Positions 17,386 through 26,494 of a stretch of DNA of 64,000 nt are shown in pieces. Every line of letters starts with the position of its first letter. Within the stretch, counting starts at the first letter, position 1. Below the pieces are notes generated by a model that saw only the letters and a list, made by a program, of their open reading frames with translations, was not told the origin of the DNA and searched no databases. This stretch comes from Aliarcobacter skirrowii CCUG 10374. Its GTDB lineage: Bacteria > Campylobacterota > Campylobacteria > Campylobacterales > Arcobacteraceae. A program made the position numbers and the translations under genes. Location of the stretch: the NCBI RefSeq assembly GCF_003544835.1, contig NZ_CP032099.1:1905847-1969846 (forward strand), in the 5' to 3' direction.

Positions 17386-18739
17386 ATATCTTTATATCTC
17401 TCTTCTTGCTCTAATTTTTACAGCTTGTTCAATGCAACCAAAACTAAATTTAGATGAAAAAGAGTTGATTCAAAGCAGCTTTAAAGATTACGAAAAGAGC
17501 GACAAAAAAAGTTTTGAAAAGCTTGATAGTAGTGATTTTATTTTGGATGAATCATTAAAAAAGATTGTAAATCTAGCACTTTTAAATAATAAAGATTTAA
17601 ATATTGCCTTACTTAAAATAGATAGAGCCAAAGCTTTGTATGGAATTGAGACTTCAAAACTTTTTCCAAGTGTTAATGCAAATGGCTCTTTAAACAGAAG
17701 TGATAGAAACAACAATATAAGTAGCAATTATGAGGCAAATTTAGCAGCCTCTTTTGAGCTTGATCTATTTGGTAAAAATCAAAGCCTAAACCTTGCAGCA
17801 AAAAATAGCTTTTTGGCTACAAAATATGCTTACAATAGTACAAAATTAGTTCTGATTTCTCAAACAATCTCTAGCTACTTTAATCTTTTAAGCAATATTG
17901 AAAATAGAAATTTAGCTACTAAAATATTAGAAAATCTAAATGAAGTCTATACTCTAACTTCAAAAAAATATAGTATTGGAGCATCAAGCAAAGATGAGAT
18001 GTTAGCATCACTGGCTAGCCTAAAAGAGATGGAAAATAGGATTTTGGATTTTGAAAATGAGATAGAAAAGAGTATAAATGCTCTTGAGCTTCTAATCTCT
18101 TCTAAACTTCCAGATGATATTTTGAAAAATAGTTTTTTAGACTCTTTATATCTAAAATCTTTAGACTATAATATTGACTCAAATGTTTTACTAAACAGAC
18201 CTGATATAAAAGAGTATGAGTTTAAATTAAAAGAGAAAAATGCAAATATAGGAGCTGCTAGAGCTGCATTTTTTCCAACTATTTCACTAACTGCAAGTAC
18301 AGGATATGCAAGCTCTTCTTTGGATGGATTATTTAATAGCAACAATAGTTTTTGGGAATTTAGACCATCAATTACTCTTCCAATTTTTAGTGCAGGTGCA
18401 AATATAAAAAGATTAAAATACTCAAAAGTTGAGCAAGAAATTGCACTAAAAGAGTACCAAAGATCTATACAAACAGCTTTTAAAGAGGTTAATGATGCTT
18501 TGGCTATAAGAAAAAATATAGATTTAAAAGTAAAAAATCATAAAGAGCTTTTAGAAGCTTTAGAAAATAGTTACAACATAGCATTAAACTCTTATAAAAT
18601 AGGACATGGAAGCTACTTAAATATGCTTATATCTCAAAGAGCATTTATAAATGCAAAAATAAATCACACAAATTTATATAAAGATGAGTTAGAAAACAGA
18701 GTTTTACTATTTAAAGTTTTGGGTGGAGAGTTAAATTAA
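17378..18739 (+). CDS. outer-membrane efflux channel lipoprotein (CmeC/NodT-like)
   Basis: A 453-residue TolC-superfamily channel and third component of the pump. The lipobox is FTAC with acylated Cys17. Two OEP repeats follow, each with a helical hairpin; the second begins near the RPDIKEYEF segment around residue 270 and includes the typical AARAAFFPTISL. It overlaps the permease by 8 nt, and its ribosome site (AGAGG) lies within the permease gene. No clear terminator was seen after the stop. Confidence 0.93.
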   Translation: MFKYLYISLLALIFTACSMQPKLNLDEKELIQSSFKDYEKSDKKSFEKLDSSDFILDESLKKIVNLALLNNKDLNIALLKIDRAKALYGIETSKLFPSVNANGSLNRSDRNNNISSNYEANLAASFELDLFGKNQSLNLAAKNSFLATKYAYNSTKLVLISQTISSYFNLLSNIENRNLATKILENLNEVYTLTSKKYSIGASSKDEMLASLASLKEMENRILDFENEIEKSINALELLISSKLPDDILKNSFLDSLYLKSLDYNIDSNVLLNRPDIKEYEFKLKEKNANIGAARAAFFPTISLTASTGYASSSLDGLFNSNNSFWEFRPSITLPIFSAGANIKRLKYSKVEQEIALKEYQRSIQTAFKEVNDALAIRKNIDLKVKNHKELLEALENSYNIALNSYKIGHGSYLNMLISQRAFINAKINHTNLYKDELENRVLLFKVLGGELN

Positions 18740-18970
18740 TAAGATTTTCTTACCAATTTACACACTTTTTATATTTTATTATTATAAGAGTTTTCATTAT
18801 TTATTATTAAGAGATTATTAACAAAAATATTTATAGACTTTGAAGTTTTGAAATATACACAAGGGGAACATTAAAAAATTATTTATTTTATGAATAATAG
18901 AGTAAATAAAATTATAAATTCCAAATAGTATATCTTCTTAACCACAAACAAAAAATAAATAGGAAGAAAA

Positions 18971-19558
18971 ATGAAAAAATTAGTTACAGCTGGAATAGTT
19001 GCAAGTACACTATTACTTACAAATGCGAGCGCAGATACAAAATGGTATGCAGGAGTTGAGCTAGGAAGTGCTTCAAATAAAGAAAAGGCCGAAGACTCTT
19101 ATGGGGATTCAATTACTTGGGATAATAACTATAAAGATATTAAATTTGTTGTTGGAAAAGGTACAGGAGATGACTGGTACACTCAACTATACTTATCTAA
19201 AATAACTTATGATGAAATTCATTGGTTTTCAAAAGATGAGGATGCAATAGAGATTGGTGTTGAAGCTATGAAACAGTTTAAAGTACATGAAAAAGTTTAT
19301 CCATTTTTAAAATTTGGTTTAGGTATTGCTAATATGGATACAAATCAAAATATAATTGTTGATAGCTCAATCTCTGCTGTTTCTCTAACTTTAGGTGCTG
19401 GAGTTGATTTTAAAGTTACTGAAAATATCTCTATTTTAGGTGGTTTGGATTATAACTATAAAAAGTGGCAAGATGTAGAGGAAGTTGGTACAAGTTACTC
19501 AATAGAAACTACAGATAGCGGTACAAGATTTTATGTAGGTGCAAACTATAGATTCTAA
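18971..19558 (+). CDS. outer-membrane beta-barrel protein
   Basis: A 195-residue protein with a signal peptide cut near residue 21 (TNASA/D) and alternating amphipathic strands ending in the terminal aromatic signature VGANYRF. This matches small OmpA/OmpW-like eight-stranded barrels. The function is unknown; it may be a stress or adhesion porin. It has a GGAAG ribosome site and stands alone between the efflux operon and a terminator. The 230-bp upstream region is AT-rich without a clear operator. Confidence 0.75.
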   Translation: MKKLVTAGIVASTLLLTNASADTKWYAGVELGSASNKEKAEDSYGDSITWDNNYKDIKFVVGKGTGDDWYTQLYLSKITYDEIHWFSKDEDAIEIGVEAMKQFKVHEKVYPFLKFGLGIANMDTNQNIIVDSSISAVSLTLGAGVDFKVTENISILGGLDYNYKKWQDVEEVGTSYSIETTDSGTRFYVGANYRF

Positions 19559-19566
19559 TCTATTAT

Positions 19567-19594
19567 AAAAATAAGAGATTTATCTCTTATTTTT
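19567..19594. terminator. bidirectional terminator
   Basis: A 13-bp stem AAAAATAAGAGAT / ATCTCTTATTTTT lies just after the barrel-protein stop and before the end of the convergent chemoreceptor gene, with T-runs on both strands. Confidence 0.7.
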
Positions 19595-19632
19595 ATTATT
19601 TTAAAGATAAATTATTTCTCCTAGCTCTTTTT

Positions 19633-21594
19633 TTAAAAGCTCTCCCATTCATCATCTTTTGATTTTGTAGCTTCTATTTTATTTGTAACAAACTTTTCAG
19701 TTTTTTTAGTTTCATTTTTTAAAATAACTTTTTCTTCTATATTTAAATTTTTTCTACTCTCTTCAACTATCTTATCTTTACCTAAAAATCTTTTTTCTAA
19801 AACATCTTCTACAATATGTTTTGAGATACTGTCAGTTTCATTTGCTATATCGTGAGTTTTTGAAGCTACAATTGCATTTTGTTGAGTTTTTTGATCAAGC
19901 ATTGTAACAGTATCGTTGATTTGAGAAATTCCAGCTTGTTGCTCTTTACTTGCATCTGAAATCTCATTTATCATTTGTGATGATTTCTCAATATTAGATA
20001 AAAGCTCTTCGTAATCTTTTATCATCAAATCAGAGATATTTTTTCCCTCTTGTGCTTTTGAAGTTGCCATCTCTACAATATCTTTAATCTCTTTTGCAGC
20101 TTCTGCACTTCTTGTTGCAAGATTTCTTACCTCTTGCGCAACAACAGCAAATCCTTTTCCAGCCTCTCCAGCAGTTGCAGCTTCAACAGCAGCATTTAGT
20201 GAAAGAATATTTGTTTGGAAAGCAATTTGGTCAATTACTGCTATTGCTTCATTTATATGTGTTACTTGATTTGTAATTTCATCCATAGCAACAGCAGTAT
20301 TTCTTGCCATCTCTTGACCTTTTTTAGCTGAGTTACTTACCTCATTTGAGTAGCCCGACATCTTAATAACATTGCTAGAATTGCTTGTAACTGTGCTTGT
20401 AATCTCTTCTAGTGCAGCTGCTGTCTCTTCAAGACTTGCAGCAGCTTCGTTTGAACTTTGATTTAGGATATTTACATTCTGTATTAGATTTTTTGAAGAG
20501 CTTTCAAGTCTTATACCATTTTCTAAACTATCTTTTAACATTGAAACAATAGCTTCTTGAAGCGCATTTATCCCATTTATCATTTTTTCAAGAACTCCAC
20601 CTACTTCGTCTTTATCACCAAGTTTTAATACAGGTCGATAATCATAAGCAGAGTAAGAGGCTAAAACTTTATTGATATCTTCAAATCTATCTTTTGTGTG
20701 AATAATCATCTCGTTTAACTCATTTTTAAACTCTTCAAGAGAAGCATTTGGAGTTGATTTATCTATTGTTTGAGAATACCAACCATTTCTCACTCTCATC
20801 ATAACCTTTTTTGCTTCATCTATTAGTTCATTATCTTTTTCTATAGTATCTTGAACTATATCTATATTTTCATTGATAAGTTTAGCCATATCACCAAACT
20901 CATCTTTAGAACTAGCATCAAGTATTGTTATATCATCTGATTTTCTATTTAAGAAATTAAAGAAGCTCAAAAGTCCATCTTTGAAGTTTTTTAAAGAACC
21001 AGCTATGCTATTTGAAATCATTATAGATATAAAAATAAAAATTCCTATAGCAAAAACTGCAACTAAAGATAGATTTGTTGTAAGTTTAATAATAGCATCA
21101 TCTCTTATATCTGCATTTCTACTATTCATTTGATTGTAATATTTTTCAACATTTTGAACTATTTTAATCATATTTTTCATAGTTTCGCTAAACTCTGCTC
21201 TTGTCTCATCTTTGTTTGTTGCAAAAGAGTGTTTAGCAAGAACTTCAACACCTACTAAATAATCTTTTATATCTTTTACTACAACATCACACAAATCTTT
21301 ATTCTCTTTTGATGCAAAAAGCTCTTTTAGTGTAAGTGTTTCATCAATAAGCTTTGTCCACTGTTTATCTATAGCATCTTTTCCACTTTGTGTTGGATTT
21401 AGCATAAATTGGTATATAGTGATTCTTGCTTTTAGAAGTTCATCAATTAAAAGAGTAGTTTGTGAAGATATTTTAATTCTATCTTGTACAAAACTAATAG
21501 ATGAGCTATATATAATTGCTGTTATAACTGTAGCTATTATAAAAATAGCTGGAAATAAAGCTAATTTTGTTTTTGTTGATAAGTTTTTAAACAT
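19633..21594 (-). CDS. methyl-accepting chemotaxis protein (four-helix-bundle-like sensor)
   Basis: A 653-residue chemoreceptor. TM1 is at about residues 10-30, followed by a mainly helical periplasmic domain of about 140 residues (four-helix-bundle type), TM2 near 170-192, HAMP-like segments, and a cytoplasmic signalling domain with the highly conserved hairpin [15 protein letters not shown]. Methylation helices flank it. The ligand is unknown. The C-terminus is a charged tail ending DDEWESF, with no classical NWETF CheR-binding pentapeptide. The start follows AAGGAA. Its signalling core is nearly identical to the receptor at 41763-44024, pointing to a shared kinase array. Confidence 0.92.
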   Translation of the reverse strand: MFKNLSTKTKLALFPAIFIIATVITAIIYSSSISFVQDRIKISSQTTLLIDELLKARITIYQFMLNPTQSGKDAIDKQWTKLIDETLTLKELFASKENKDLCDVVVKDIKDYLVGVEVLAKHSFATNKDETRAEFSETMKNMIKIVQNVEKYYNQMNSRNADIRDDAIIKLTTNLSLVAVFAIGIFIFISIMISNSIAGSLKNFKDGLLSFFNFLNRKSDDITILDASSKDEFGDMAKLINENIDIVQDTIEKDNELIDEAKKVMMRVRNGWYSQTIDKSTPNASLEEFKNELNEMIIHTKDRFEDINKVLASYSAYDYRPVLKLGDKDEVGGVLEKMINGINALQEAIVSMLKDSLENGIRLESSSKNLIQNVNILNQSSNEAAASLEETAAALEEITSTVTSNSSNVIKMSGYSNEVSNSAKKGQEMARNTAVAMDEITNQVTHINEAIAVIDQIAFQTNILSLNAAVEAATAGEAGKGFAVVAQEVRNLATRSAEAAKEIKDIVEMATSKAQEGKNISDLMIKDYEELLSNIEKSSQMINEISDASKEQQAGISQINDTVTMLDQKTQQNAIVASKTHDIANETDSISKHIVEDVLEKRFLGKDKIVEESRKNLNIEEKVILKNETKKTEKFVTNKIEATKSKDDEWESF

Positions 21595-21681
21595 AATTTT
21601 TCCTTATAAATAATTAATTTGTAAATTTTATCTATATTTGTTTATAAATTCGCTTTAACTCGCTTATCTATAAATATTTGA

Positions 21682-22911
21682 TTAAATATTTGCCAAATTT
21701 TTCCCCACCAAATAACCACTAGCCCATGCAAAGTGAAGATTGTACCCACCTCTATTTCCTACTATATCTAAAACCTCTCCAGCAAAAAATAGATTTCTTA
21801 CGATTTTACTCTCATAAGTTTTATTATCTACTTCACAAGTTCGCACTCCTCCACCACTTGCTTCCGCATGAGAAAATCCTTGAGTATCTACTACTTTTAA
21901 TCTCCATGAGTTTAGCTGATGAGCAAGTGATTTTATCTGTTTTGTATTTATATCATCTGCTTTTGTATTTATATCAATTTTACAAATCTCTAAAAGTATT
22001 GGAGCTATTTTATTTGATATAAGTCCAGTTAAAATATCAACTGCTTTTTGCTTTGGTAAATTTTTAAACAAAGTTTGTATTTGATTTGCCAAATCATTTG
22101 GATTTGTTTTAGGAAAAAAATTAACTCTAAGTTCAACATCATAAAATTGAGTCAAAGCCAAAACAGCTCTTTGAGATATATCTAAAATAGCAAATCCTGA
22201 TACACCATAAGCGGTAAACAGAACATCTCCTAAAATCTCTTGTTCAAAACTTCCATTTATATACAATCCTACACTACACTCTTTTTTAACTCCTTGAAGT
22301 TTTCCTTTGTATGTATCTTTTGTTTGAAGTCCAACAAGGCTTGGATATGTAGGATTAAAAGTGTGTCCAAAACTTGATGCAATTTCAAGACCAATTTCAG
22401 TTGCATTTAGTTGAGGAGCAGCAGCTAATCCACTTGAAATTAAAACTTTATCATAGGATTTAAACTCTTTATCATTTGCATAAATAAAAAAATTGTCATC
22501 TAGTTTTTCTACTTTTTTTACAAAGTGTTCACAAAACATATTTACATTTAACTCTTCTAAAGCCAAAGAAAAAAGATTTGTTACAGATTTTGCTTCATTT
22601 GAAAGAGGATAAACTTTACCATTTTCTTTAATATCAAGTAAAAGACCAATAGTTTTGCAAAATTTCTCAAATGCTTTAAAATCAAACTCTTTTAAAGCAA
22701 AATCCACAAAAGTTGGATTCTCTCCTAAATAGTTTTTTGAAGAAATTGAAGTATTTGAGATATTGCATCTTCCATTTCCACTTGCAAGAATTTTTTTACC
22801 TATACTTTTGTTTGCATCAAAAATATCAATCTCTATATTTTTATTTAATCTTTTTGCTGTGATTGCAGCTATTATTCCAGAAGCTCCACCACCTATTATC
22901 GCTATTTTCAA
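21682..22911 (-). CDS. HI0933-family NAD(P)/FAD-dependent flavoprotein (BaiN/RdsA-like)
   Basis: A 409-residue flavoprotein. The N-terminal dinucleotide motif is IGGGASG at residues 5-11, SGNGRCN lies near residue 44, and a C-terminal FAGEVLDIVGNRGGYNLHFA completes the FAD site. This is the HI0933 family, annotated variously as aminoacetone oxidase or BaiN/RdsA-like reductase; the true substrate here is unknown. It lies 9 bp downstream of a small cupin gene and is probably co-transcribed with it. Confidence 0.88.
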   Translation of the reverse strand: MKIAIIGGGASGIIAAITAKRLNKNIEIDIFDANKSIGKKILASGNGRCNISNTSISSKNYLGENPTFVDFALKEFDFKAFEKFCKTIGLLLDIKENGKVYPLSNEAKSVTNLFSLALEELNVNMFCEHFVKKVEKLDDNFFIYANDKEFKSYDKVLISSGLAAAPQLNATEIGLEIASSFGHTFNPTYPSLVGLQTKDTYKGKLQGVKKECSVGLYINGSFEQEILGDVLFTAYGVSGFAILDISQRAVLALTQFYDVELRVNFFPKTNPNDLANQIQTLFKNLPKQKAVDILTGLISNKIAPILLEICKIDINTKADDINTKQIKSLAHQLNSWRLKVVDTQGFSHAEASGGGVRTCEVDNKTYESKIVRNLFFAGEVLDIVGNRGGYNLHFAWASGYLVGKNLANI

Positions 22912-22920
22912 AATTTTCCT

Positions 22921-23238
22921 TTAATAAAAAACTGCAAACCAAATAGTTGGTTCATCTTGACTTGTAAATTTAACTCTATGCTTTTTAAAAGCCTCTATAT
23001 TTAAACAATCACCTTTAAAAAGCTCTACTTCAAAATCTTCAAACTCTAAAATAGCATATCCACTCAAAAGCAAAATATACTCACTTTTTTCTTGTTTATA
23101 CCAAAAATTATCAGGGGATTTTTGTCCATTTGATACAATTTTTTCTATTTTTATTTTATCATTTTTAAAAATTTCAAAAAATTTCTCCTCTTTTTTATCT
23201 ATAGGAGTCTTTTTAAAAATATTATATTTCTTTATCAA
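22921..23238 (-). CDS. small cupin-domain protein
   Basis: A 105-residue protein that is one cupin barrel: the central part has SGYAILEFEDFEVELFKGD and a later FKKHRVKFTS. Of the usual metal ligands only the late histidine pattern is clear; the first-motif histidines are replaced by tyrosine and glutamate (SEYILLLSG), so metal binding is uncertain. Small cupins of this kind are often annotated without function. It is followed within 9 bp by the HI0933 flavoprotein. Confidence 0.7.
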   Translation of the reverse strand: MIKKYNIFKKTPIDKKEEKFFEIFKNDKIKIEKIVSNGQKSPDNFWYKQEKSEYILLLSGYAILEFEDFEVELFKGDCLNIEAFKKHRVKFTSQDEPTIWFAVFY

Positions 23239-23303
23239 TTTATCTTCTTAATTATTGATTTCTTGGTATTTTATCAAAATATTACTTAACTAGTTTTATA
23301 AAG

Positions 23304-23432
23304 TTGATTAAATAACTATAGTTTAATTAAAAGCCCTATATATTCTATATCTATATAAATTTGATTAAAAAGCTTGACAATTAAAAAAAATCTGTTTATA
23401 ATTCCACATAAATTTAAACTTGATTAAAAAGC
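23304..23432 (+). promoter_or_regulatory. metY promoter flanked by 13-bp direct repeats
   Basis: A consensus promoter is visible: TTGACA at 23374-23379, a 17-bp spacer, and TATAAT at 23397-23402. The perfect repeat TTGATTAAAAAGC occurs at 23361-23373, directly abutting the -35, and at 23420-23432, in the leader just before the ribosome site. A third degenerate copy (11 of 13) lies at 23304-23316. Copies start 57 and 59 bp apart. This is a likely operator set, perhaps for one of the two Rrf2 regulators in the window. Confidence 0.65.
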
Positions 23433-23444
23433 AAAGGATATAAA

Positions 23445-24716
23445 ATGCAAAAAGATACAATAGCAATTCACACAGGATATGATAAAAAAAGTGGAAATGG
23501 AGAGATGGCAATTCCTATTTCTCAAACAACAGCTTATGCGTTTAGAGATAGTGAACATGCGGCAAATCTGTTTGCACTAAAAGAGTTAGGACCTATTTAT
23601 ACAAGATTAAATAACCCTACAAACGATATTTTAGAGCAAAGATTTGCTCAACTTGAAAATGGTGCTGCTGCACTTGCTACTTCAAGTGGAGCTAGTGCAG
23701 TTTTCTACTCAATTGCAAATATAGCAGAAGCTGGAGATAATATTTTAATCTCTGATAAACTTTATGGTGGAAGTGTAACTCTGTTTCATTTCACATTAAA
23801 AAGATTTGGAATTAGTGTAAAAACTTTTAAAAGTGATGATGCTAGTGATTTAGAGAGCTTAGTTGATGATAAAACAAAAGGTATCTTCTTTGAATCATTA
23901 TCAAACCCTCAAATTGCAATTCCTGCTATTGAAAAAATAGTTGAAGTAGCAAAAAAACATGGAATTATCACAATTTGTGACAATACAGTTGCAACAGCAG
24001 CACTATTTAACCCAATTTCATGGGGAGTTGATGTTGTTGTTCACTCTACAAGTAAATATACAAGTGGAAATGGTACAGCTTTAGGTGGAATTATTGTTGA
24101 AAGAGATGGTTTAGCAGAGTTTTTCAAACAAAATAGTGCAAGATATCCACACTTTTCAACTCCTGATGCTTCTTATCATGGACTTGTATATACAGATGTT
24201 CCACTTCCAAACTTTTGTTTAAGAGCTAGATTATCACTTTTAAGAGATATTGGAGCAACTCCTGCACCATTTAACTCATGGCTTTTAATTCAAAGTTTAG
24301 AGACTTTAAGTTTAAGAGTTGAAAAACACTCAAGCAATGCTTTAAAAGTTGCGCAGTTTTTAAAATCACATAAAAAAGTGAAAAATGTTTCTTATCCAGG
24401 ATTAAAAGATGATAAATATTTTGATAAAGCTCAAAAATATTTTAAAAATGGACTTGCAAGTGGTTTAATATCATTTGAAGTAGAGAGTTTTGAAGAGGCT
24501 AAAAAAGTTATTGATAGTGCAAAACTATTTAGTGTTGTTGTAAATATTGGTGATAGTAAATCATTAATAGTTCATCCAGCTTCTACAACTCACTCGCAAC
24601 TAAGTGAAGAGGAGCTAAAAAAAGCAGGAGTTAGTCCTGTTACAATTAGATTGTCAATTGGACTTGAAGATACAGCTGATTTAATTGAAGATTTAAATCA
24701 AGCATTAAACAAGTAG
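23445..24716 (+). CDS. metY: O-acetylhomoserine sulfhydrylase / aminocarboxypropyltransferase
   Basis: A 423-residue PLP enzyme of the Cys/Met metabolism family, which makes homocysteine from O-acetylhomoserine and sulfide. The PLP lysine is Lys204 in HSTSKYTSGNG, and the phosphate-binding TSSGASA lies at about 79-85. The length of about 420 favours O-acetylhomoserine sulfhydrylase over the shorter MetB/MetC (about 380-400). It is the first gene of a sulfur cluster, followed 6 bp later by an Rrf2 regulator. It has an AAAGG ribosome site and a strong, repeat-flanked promoter. Confidence 0.93.
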   Translation: MQKDTIAIHTGYDKKSGNGEMAIPISQTTAYAFRDSEHAANLFALKELGPIYTRLNNPTNDILEQRFAQLENGAAALATSSGASAVFYSIANIAEAGDNILISDKLYGGSVTLFHFTLKRFGISVKTFKSDDASDLESLVDDKTKGIFFESLSNPQIAIPAIEKIVEVAKKHGIITICDNTVATAALFNPISWGVDVVVHSTSKYTSGNGTALGGIIVERDGLAEFFKQNSARYPHFSTPDASYHGLVYTDVPLPNFCLRARLSLLRDIGATPAPFNSWLLIQSLETLSLRVEKHSSNALKVAQFLKSHKKVKNVSYPGLKDDKYFDKAQKYFKNGLASGLISFEVESFEEAKKVIDSAKLFSVVVNIGDSKSLIVHPASTTHSQLSEEELKKAGVSPVTIRLSIGLEDTADLIEDLNQALNK

Positions 24717-24722
24717 TTTGAT

Positions 24723-25136
24723 ATGCCACTGATTTCAACAAAGGGGGTGTATGGTTTGGCTGCTATTTATGAGTTAAGCAAACACAAAGATGATACTCCC
24801 ATGCAAATAAAGGATATTTCAGCAAATGCCTCTATTCCTCAAAACTACTTGGAGCAGCTTTTAAGTAAGCTTAGACGAGCAGATTTAGTAACAAGTATTA
24901 GAGGTGCTAGAGGTGGTTATCTTTTGGCAAAAAGTTCAAAAGATATAAAAATAGTTGATATTTTAGTTGCTCTTGAAGATGATATTAAAATTGTGGATTC
25001 AAAAGTTGATAATCCAATTTTAAATCTTCTTTTTGAAGAGTCAAAAGAGAAAACAAAAAAGATTTTTGATTTAACTTTGGCTGATTTAGATAAGTACGAA
25101 GGTAAATATAACGAGTTTTTACATTACAACATTTAA
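24723..25136 (+). CDS. Rrf2 family transcriptional regulator, cysteine-free (CymR-like)
   Basis: A 137-residue Rrf2 protein: winged helix at residues 1-75 with the family signature IRGARGGYLLAK near 60-71, then a dimerisation helix. It contains no cysteine at all, so it cannot carry the Fe-S cluster of IscR/NsrR/RirA. That resembles CymR, the cysteine-metabolism repressor of Gram-positive bacteria, which acts together with CysK. Here it lies between metY and cysK, a fitting position (inference). Its start follows metY after 6 bp with no obvious ribosome site, which suggests translational coupling. Confidence 0.88.
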   Translation: MPLISTKGVYGLAAIYELSKHKDDTPMQIKDISANASIPQNYLEQLLSKLRRADLVTSIRGARGGYLLAKSSKDIKIVDILVALEDDIKIVDSKVDNPILNLLFEESKEKTKKIFDLTLADLDKYEGKYNEFLHYNI

Positions 25137-25140
25137 GATA

Positions 25141-25268
25141 GGCTTTGTTCTCAAAGCCCTTTAGGTTTTTGCTACTTTTTAGTGGATTTTAAATCCACGC
25201 TATAAAAAGTAGACAAATATTAAATTTAGGTTCCCTTTCATATGGGAACCATATGAAAGGAATACAAT
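25141..25268 (+). promoter_or_regulatory. structured cysK leader with two mutually exclusive hairpins
   Basis: Four hairpins occur in 120 bp. (A) GGCTTTG/CAAAGCC, 25141-25158, followed by TTTTT, is terminator-like. (B) A long stem at 25172-25212 has a 10-bp outer part, CTACTTTTTA/TAAAAAGTAG, and an 8-bp inner part, GTGGATTT/AAATCCAC. (C) GGTTCCC/GGGAACC spans 25229-25250. (D) CCTTTCATATGG/CCATATGAAAGG, a 12-bp perfect stem with a GAA loop, spans 25234-25260. C and D share bases and cannot coexist; D buries the AAGG ribosome site of cysK. This is an RNA-switch-like arrangement. Confidence 0.6.
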
Positions 25269-26201
25269 ATGAAATACGCAAATAATATAACAGAATTAGT
25301 AGGAAATACTCCATTAGTAAAACTACAAGATGCAAGCAATGTAAGTGGAGCTTTAGTTTTAGGTAAATGTGAATTTATGAATCCAAGTTCAAGTGTAAAA
25401 GATAGAATTGGAACAAATATGATTCAGGATGCTTTAAAAAAAGGTGTAATAAATCAAGACTCTACTTTAATTGAACCAACAAGTGGAAATACAGGAGTTG
25501 CACTTGCAAGTGTTAGTGCAGCTTTAGGAATAAAACTAATCCTTGTAATGCCAGCTTCAATGAGTATTGAAAGAAGAAGACTTCTTCAAGCTTTAGGTGC
25601 TAAATTAGTACTAACTCCAGCTGAAAAAGGGATGAAAGGTGCTATTGAAAAAGCAAATGAGTTAAATAGTGAGATTAAAAACTCTGTAATTTTACAACAG
25701 TTTCAAAATCCATCAAATCCAGAAATTCATAGAAATACAACAGCTCAAGAGATTTTAAAAGATACAGATGGGAAAATTGATATTTTTATAGCAGGTGTTG
25801 GAACAGGTGGAACTTTAACAGGTGTTGGTGAAGTTTTAAAAGCTCATAATCCAAATATCAAAATAGTTGCGGTTGAGCCAGAAGCAAGTCCAGTTTTAAG
25901 TGGAGGTAACCCAGGACCACATAAGATTCAAGGAATTGGAGCTGGATTTGTACCAGATGTTTTAAATACAAAGATTTATGATGAAGTTATCAAAATTGCA
26001 AATGATGATGCAATTGAAAGCTCAAGAGAGTTAGCAAAAACTGAAGGACTTTTAGTTGGAGTATCTTCAGGTTCAAATGCACTTGCTGCTAAAATTGTTG
26101 CTTCAAGACCTGAAAATAAAGGAAAAACAATAGTTACAATTCTTTGTGATACAGGAGAGAGATATTTAAGTTCAGGTTTATATGACTATATAGAAGAGTA
26201 A
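25269..26201 (+). CDS. cysK: cysteine synthase A (O-acetylserine thiol-lyase)
   Basis: A 310-residue PLP enzyme that makes cysteine from O-acetylserine and sulfide; the length is normal for CysK. The PLP lysine is Lys44 in SSSVKDRIG, the substrate loop is TSGNTG at 71-76, and the phosphate cup [10 protein letters not shown] lies near 175-184. It follows the Rrf2 gene by 132 bp of structured leader and precedes DUF2061 and cysH. The AAGGA ribosome site lies 7 nt before the ATG and is part of hairpin D. Confidence 0.96.
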   Translation: MKYANNITELVGNTPLVKLQDASNVSGALVLGKCEFMNPSSSVKDRIGTNMIQDALKKGVINQDSTLIEPTSGNTGVALASVSAALGIKLILVMPASMSIERRRLLQALGAKLVLTPAEKGMKGAIEKANELNSEIKNSVILQQFQNPSNPEIHRNTTAQEILKDTDGKIDIFIAGVGTGGTLTGVGEVLKAHNPNIKIVAVEPEASPVLSGGNPGPHKIQGIGAGFVPDVLNTKIYDEVIKIANDDAIESSRELAKTEGLLVGVSSGSNALAAKIVASRPENKGKTIVTILCDTGERYLSSGLYDYIEE

Positions 26202-26256
26202 TCTTCTATATAACATATTTTAATTTTTCTTTTAGAAATTATAAAAAAGGTTGAAT

Positions 26257-26487
26257 ATGCATGAAAAACCTTATAGATCAGTAGCAAAAACTATCTCTTG
26301 GAGAACAGTTGGAACACTAGATACTATAATCATTTCCTATTTTATTACGGGAAATTTAGTTATGGCTGCTTCAATTGGTTCAATTGAAGTTATTACAAAA
26401 ATGATTTTATACTATTTTCATGAAAGAGTTTGGAATAAACTAAAATTTGGAATAGTAAAACCAACAGCAAACGATTATCAAATTTAG
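26257..26487 (+). CDS. DUF2061 domain small membrane protein
   Basis: A 76-residue protein with the DUF2061 pattern: SVAKTISWRTVGTLDT, a hydrophobic stretch, then YYFHERVWNKLKFG. DUF2061 proteins are often found beside or fused to sulfate-assimilation enzymes, as here, directly ahead of cysH. The role is unknown; a small membrane partner is possible. A TTG at 26251 in frame is less likely as start because the AAAAGG site directly abuts it, whereas ATG 26257 is properly spaced. Confidence 0.85.
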   Translation: MHEKPYRSVAKTISWRTVGTLDTIIISYFITGNLVMAASIGSIEVITKMILYYFHERVWNKLKFGIVKPTANDYQI

Positions 26488-26494
26488 GATTTTT

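Noticed and set aside
14263..18739. Adjacent TetR-type repressor for the RND pump
   Set aside because: No regulator gene is found on either side. The neighbours are a diguanylate cyclase and a beta-barrel protein.
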